From NCBI GenBank assembly GCA_902795785.1, contig CADBMK010000083.1, positions 1 through 14,705 of the forward strand: DNA of 14,705 nucleotides, read 5' to 3'. The translations under genes and the position numbers were made by a program. This document shows positions 12,210 to 14,705 of this stretch, in pieces; the first letter of the stretch is position 1, and each line of letters begins with the position of its first letter. Origin of the DNA: an uncultured Bacteroidia bacterium. Lineage in GTDB: Bacteria > Bacteroidota > Bacteroidia > Bacteroidales > UBA932. The notes below the pieces were generated by a model. That model was given only the letters and a program-made list of their open reading frames with translations, was not told the origin of the DNA and did not search any database.

Positions 12210-14664
12210 TTACCTTGAAACTCTTTCTGAAATAAGGAACCTTCAGCAGCAGTCCAAAGACAAGAGGCTGGAGGATATATGTAATGGAAATAGTCGAAAC
12301 CATTCCTATTAGAGTGCTGACTCCGATGCCGTGGATGGCAGGATGGACTGCCAGAAGCAGGGACGCCACAACAACAATCAGCACGAAGGCCGAGAAGAAG
12401 ATTGCCGTCTTGTGATATCGCAGGAGGCTGTCCTGGCCGCTGCGAGCGGCGCTCAGAAGTCCCTGCATCACGAAGATGCTGTAATCCACTCCGATTCCGA
12501 AGATAAAGGTGGAAATGACAATATTGATGAGGTTGAACTCTATTCCAAACAGGGCCATCACTCCCTGGACGACATACCAGCTGAAGAACATCGGCATAAA
12601 GGCGATGAGGGCAATCCAGAGATTCCAGAACGACAGCAGCAGGACGATGAACACGAAAAGCGATGAGATGCCGAGCATCGTGCTGAAGTCGTCGTGGATT
12701 GTCGTGACCATCGTGGTGGTATAATAGAACGGGTCGATGACAAGGGCGTGCGGGAACGACGAGACGGCGTTTCCAACGGCCATCGTGTTCTCCTCGGGCA
12801 TTTTTGCCGAGCAGAAGACCAGCCAGGAACCGTCGTCTTTTTTCTCGATGAAGTTGGATGAAAGGCTTTCGGGAACTATGCCCGCGTCATAAAGGGAGGA
12901 CGGGGCGTACTCGGCCTCGACCATCGCATAGAAAGGAGCGAACATCGAAGGGTCAAGTCCTCTCCTGCGCGCAGAGGCGCCAATGTATCCACCCACCGTG
13001 GATATCCTTTCAGGAGTCCAGTATGCATTCCAGAGATCTATGCGCCTGCGCTGCTGAGGCTCGCTGACATAGATTTTGGAAGCCATTGAAGATGTAGAAG
13101 AGACTACGCCTTCATCCTTGAGCGAGTCAAGAAGGGCGGCAAGCCCGACAGAATAATCGAGAGCGTCGTCGAGATTGTCCGCCGTAGAGGCGTAGTAAAC
13201 GTTTGTAAGCCCGCGGCTGACCTTCCGGGCATAAAGCTGTTCGCTCTCCACAACCTTAGGCTCCATATAATTGAGGTTGCGGATGTCTGCATCAAAGCGG
13301 ACCTTGCGGGCGAAGATGCAACCCACAGCAATTACCAGGATGGTAAGAGCCACCAGAACATAGCTCCTGGAATATGGGTAATCGTTGATTTGCGCAACCT
13401 TGTCAAACACCTTGTCATTCTTGCGGCAGTCCGATTCGGAGAGGAAATGAGGGAGGAAGACCAGGGAGAAGACGGTATTGCCGGCAAGGGCGAGGGACGA
13501 GAAGATTCCGAAGTCCCTGAGAAGGTCGCTTTCAGTGAAAAGCAGGCCGAGGAAGGCGCCTATGGTGGTGATACAGCCAAGAACCACAGGCGTGGACTCG
13601 TCACGGAGGACCTGTTCAACGTTCCTTACGTGACGGTAATGGGTCAGGACGTGGAGGCTGTAACTGATAGCGACTCCAAGCACGATTGCTCCGATTCCAA
13701 GGGCGATAAGGGACATTCCGCCTTTGACAACCCAGATTGTGGCAAGGGCGAAGAATGAACCGTAGGCGGCAGGAATCACAAGTTTCCAGACGAGGGAAAT
13801 ACTCTTGTAGCAGAGGCAGAGAACCAGCAGGATCAGAAGGAGGCTCAGCCCTATTGTCAGGAAGATATCCTTCTTGATTGTCCTCGCGTTGAAGACTCCT
13901 CTTACGGCTGAACCGTGGAAATAGACCTTCACCTCAGGATGTGCGGCCTCGAACTCAGCGCTGAGGGACTCAAGTTCACCCACCAGCACAGCCCCGGATT
14001 TGGAATCGAAAGATGAGAAGGTTGGAGCAAGAAAAGCGAGGGCAACTGTGCTGTCCGCACTGAAAAGATGGCCGTCCATCACCTTGAAATCATTTCCGCC
14101 AAGACTGACGGAGCGGGCGAGAGCCGTTCTGAGGGCAAGAGGATCGGTTGCAACCATCTGGGTTGCGCTTCCGGTCCAGTCGTTCATCACAGCCTCGTAA
14201 TTCTCCTGCATACGGCTGTCTATGGCCTGAGGGGCGGACAGGGAATCAAAAACGGCATAGCAGGTTGAATCCACAAAGGAAGGGACGTTGGAAAGGGCGT
14301 AATCGAGGGCCATCACCGGCAGGTCGGGCTCGATACGGTACAGCACATTGTCTATGCATCCCAAGGTGGAGTCCCTCTCCACGAGGGTCTCGACGAATTC
14401 GTCGGCCAGGGAGGCAAGTGTGTATGTGTCAAGGGTATCGGCCTTTCCTTTGAATTGAAGGAAGAGTTTGTCCTTGACCCTGAGGTTGCCGAAGACAAGG
14501 TCCATCTTCGGATTGGACGACATAAGGAGCTTGGCAATGTCCTCCTCGTACCTGACTTTAAGCCCAAGGGATACAAAAAGGGCGGCGCTAATGACAAGCG
14601 ACGCATATAATGCTGTCTTGTGAGACCTGAACCAGCGATAGAGCGCTACGAAAAAACTACCCAT
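12202..14664 (-). CDS. MMPL/RND-superfamily exporter
   Basis: An 820-residue inner-membrane protein with the two-fold RND/MMPL plan: one membrane span at about 17-36, a large periplasmic domain (37-265), spans 2-6 (about 266-410), span 7 (about 435-452), a second periplasmic domain (453-650) and spans 8-12 (about 660-810). The second repeat has GIGVDYSIFV (723-732) with the proton-relay pair Asp727-Tyr728 of MMPL proteins. The matching site in the first repeat is VAISYSLHV (331-339), with Ser334 where the Asp is expected. MMPL exporters move lipids or lipid-linked pigments out of the inner membrane. The gene begins 8 bp inside the end of the preceding gene and ends 8 bp inside the oxidoreductase gene. 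Together with the LolA-like protein it would form an export path for a polyene lipid. Confidence 0.88.
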   Translation of the reverse strand: MGSFFVALYRWFRSHKTALYASLVISAALFVSLGLKVRYEEDIAKLLMSSNPKMDLVFGNLRVKDKLFLQFKGKADTLDTYTLASLADEFVETLVERDSTLGCIDNVLYRIEPDLPVMALDYALSNVPSFVDSTCYAVFDSLSAPQAIDSRMQENYEAVMNDWTGSATQMVATDPLALRTALARSVSLGGNDFKVMDGHLFSADSTVALAFLAPTFSSFDSKSGAVLVGELESLSAEFEAAHPEVKVYFHGSAVRGVFNARTIKKDIFLTIGLSLLLILLVLCLCYKSISLVWKLVIPAAYGSFFALATIWVVKGGMSLIALGIGAIVLGVAISYSLHVLTHYRHVRNVEQVLRDESTPVVLGCITTIGAFLGLLFTESDLLRDFGIFSSLALAGNTVFSLVFLPHFLSESDCRKNDKVFDKVAQINDYPYSRSYVLVALTILVIAVGCIFARKVRFDADIRNLNYMEPKVVESEQLYARKVSRGLTNVYYASTADNLDDALDYSVGLAALLDSLKDEGVVSSTSSMASKIYVSEPQQRRRIDLWNAYWTPERISTVGGYIGASARRRGLDPSMFAPFYAMVEAEYAPSSLYDAGIVPESLSSNFIEKKDDGSWLVFCSAKMPEENTMAVGNAVSSFPHALVIDPFYYTTTMVTTIHDDFSTMLGISSLFVFIVLLLSFWNLWIALIAFMPMFFSWYVVQGVMALFGIEFNLINIVISTFIFGIGVDYSIFVMQGLLSAARSGQDSLLRYHKTAIFFSAFVLIVVVASLLLAVHPAIHGIGVSTLIGMVSTISITYILQPLVFGLLLKVPYFRKSFKVNG

Positions 14665-14705
14665 TTACAACGGCTTTCAACGTGACATAATCCTCTCCGC
14701 CGGAA
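14657..14705 (-). CDS. C-terminal end of a gene truncated by the right edge, unidentified
   Basis: The minus strand enters with an open frame ending SGGEDYVTLKAVVNG, then TAG at 14657-14659. It overlaps the exporter start by 8 bp (ATGGGTAG), the same arrangement as the exporter-oxidoreductase junction, so it should be the preceding gene of the same operon. Fifteen residues do not allow a family call; a beta-strand such as YVTLKAVV would suit a hotdog-fold dehydratase or thioesterase, but this is a guess. Confidence 0.55.
   Translation of the reverse strand, partial: SGGEDYVTLKAVVNG

Noticed and set aside
12331..14453. Several plus-strand frames of 66-122 codons opposite the exporter gene
   Set aside because: They are antisense to an intact 820-residue membrane protein, overlap one another and have low-complexity charged products.

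Overview
The window looks like chromosome of a member of the Bacteroidota, most likely the order Bacteroidales. The evidence is promoter -7 boxes of the TAnnTTTG type in front of most transcription units, an almost complete lack of Shine-Dalgarno sequences, a bS16 ribosomal protein with the long Ala/Lys/Glu-rich tail known from this phylum, a DUF4254 protein beside a family 9 glycosyltransferase, and compact operons with many short overlaps. I see no insertion sequence, phage gene, CRISPR array or long repeat. The species cannot be told from this alone.

Layout, left to right. (1) 1-83 is the C-terminal end of a gene entering from the left. (2) 100-1963, minus strand: a two-gene operon of a cytoplasmic lactonase-type beta-propeller followed by a secreted CE1-type esterase. 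(3) 2008-4884, plus strand, divergent from (2) across 44 bp: HAD phosphatase, an exported peptide-deformylase homologue and a secreted GH20 beta-hexosaminidase, with 11-13 bp gaps. (4) 4942-7166, plus strand: DUF4254 protein, GT9 heptosyltransferase-like enzyme and a DUF975 membrane protein, each overlapping the next; probably cell-surface glycan or LPS work. (5) 7179-8215, minus strand: rpsP-rimM, ribosomal protein S16 and the ribosome maturation factor, with a leader hairpin before rpsP. (6) 8333-9655, plus strand, divergent from rpsP: a FabG-type ketoreductase and a LolA-like periplasmic carrier. (7) 9672-9868: a complete tRNA-Leu(GAG) unit with promoter, leader hairpin, tRNA and strong intrinsic terminator. 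(8) 9885-10799, plus strand: an AraC-family regulator. (9) 10791-14705, minus strand: an operon entering from the right, with the tail of an unknown gene, an RND/MMPL-type exporter and a CrtI-like FAD oxidoreductase, joined by 8 bp overlaps.

The most interesting reading concerns regions 6, 8 and 9. FabG-type ketoreductase, LolA-like carrier, MMPL exporter and CrtI-like oxidoreductase are the accessory set that recurs in aryl polyene, flexirubin and dialkylresorcinol pigment clusters of Gram-negative bacteria. Here the set is split over two strands around a tRNA gene and an AraC-type regulator. No ketosynthase, acyl carrier protein, ammonia lyase or dehydratase is recognisable inside the window, so the core enzymes would have to lie to the right of 14705. 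This is an inference from gene content, not something the sequence shows directly.
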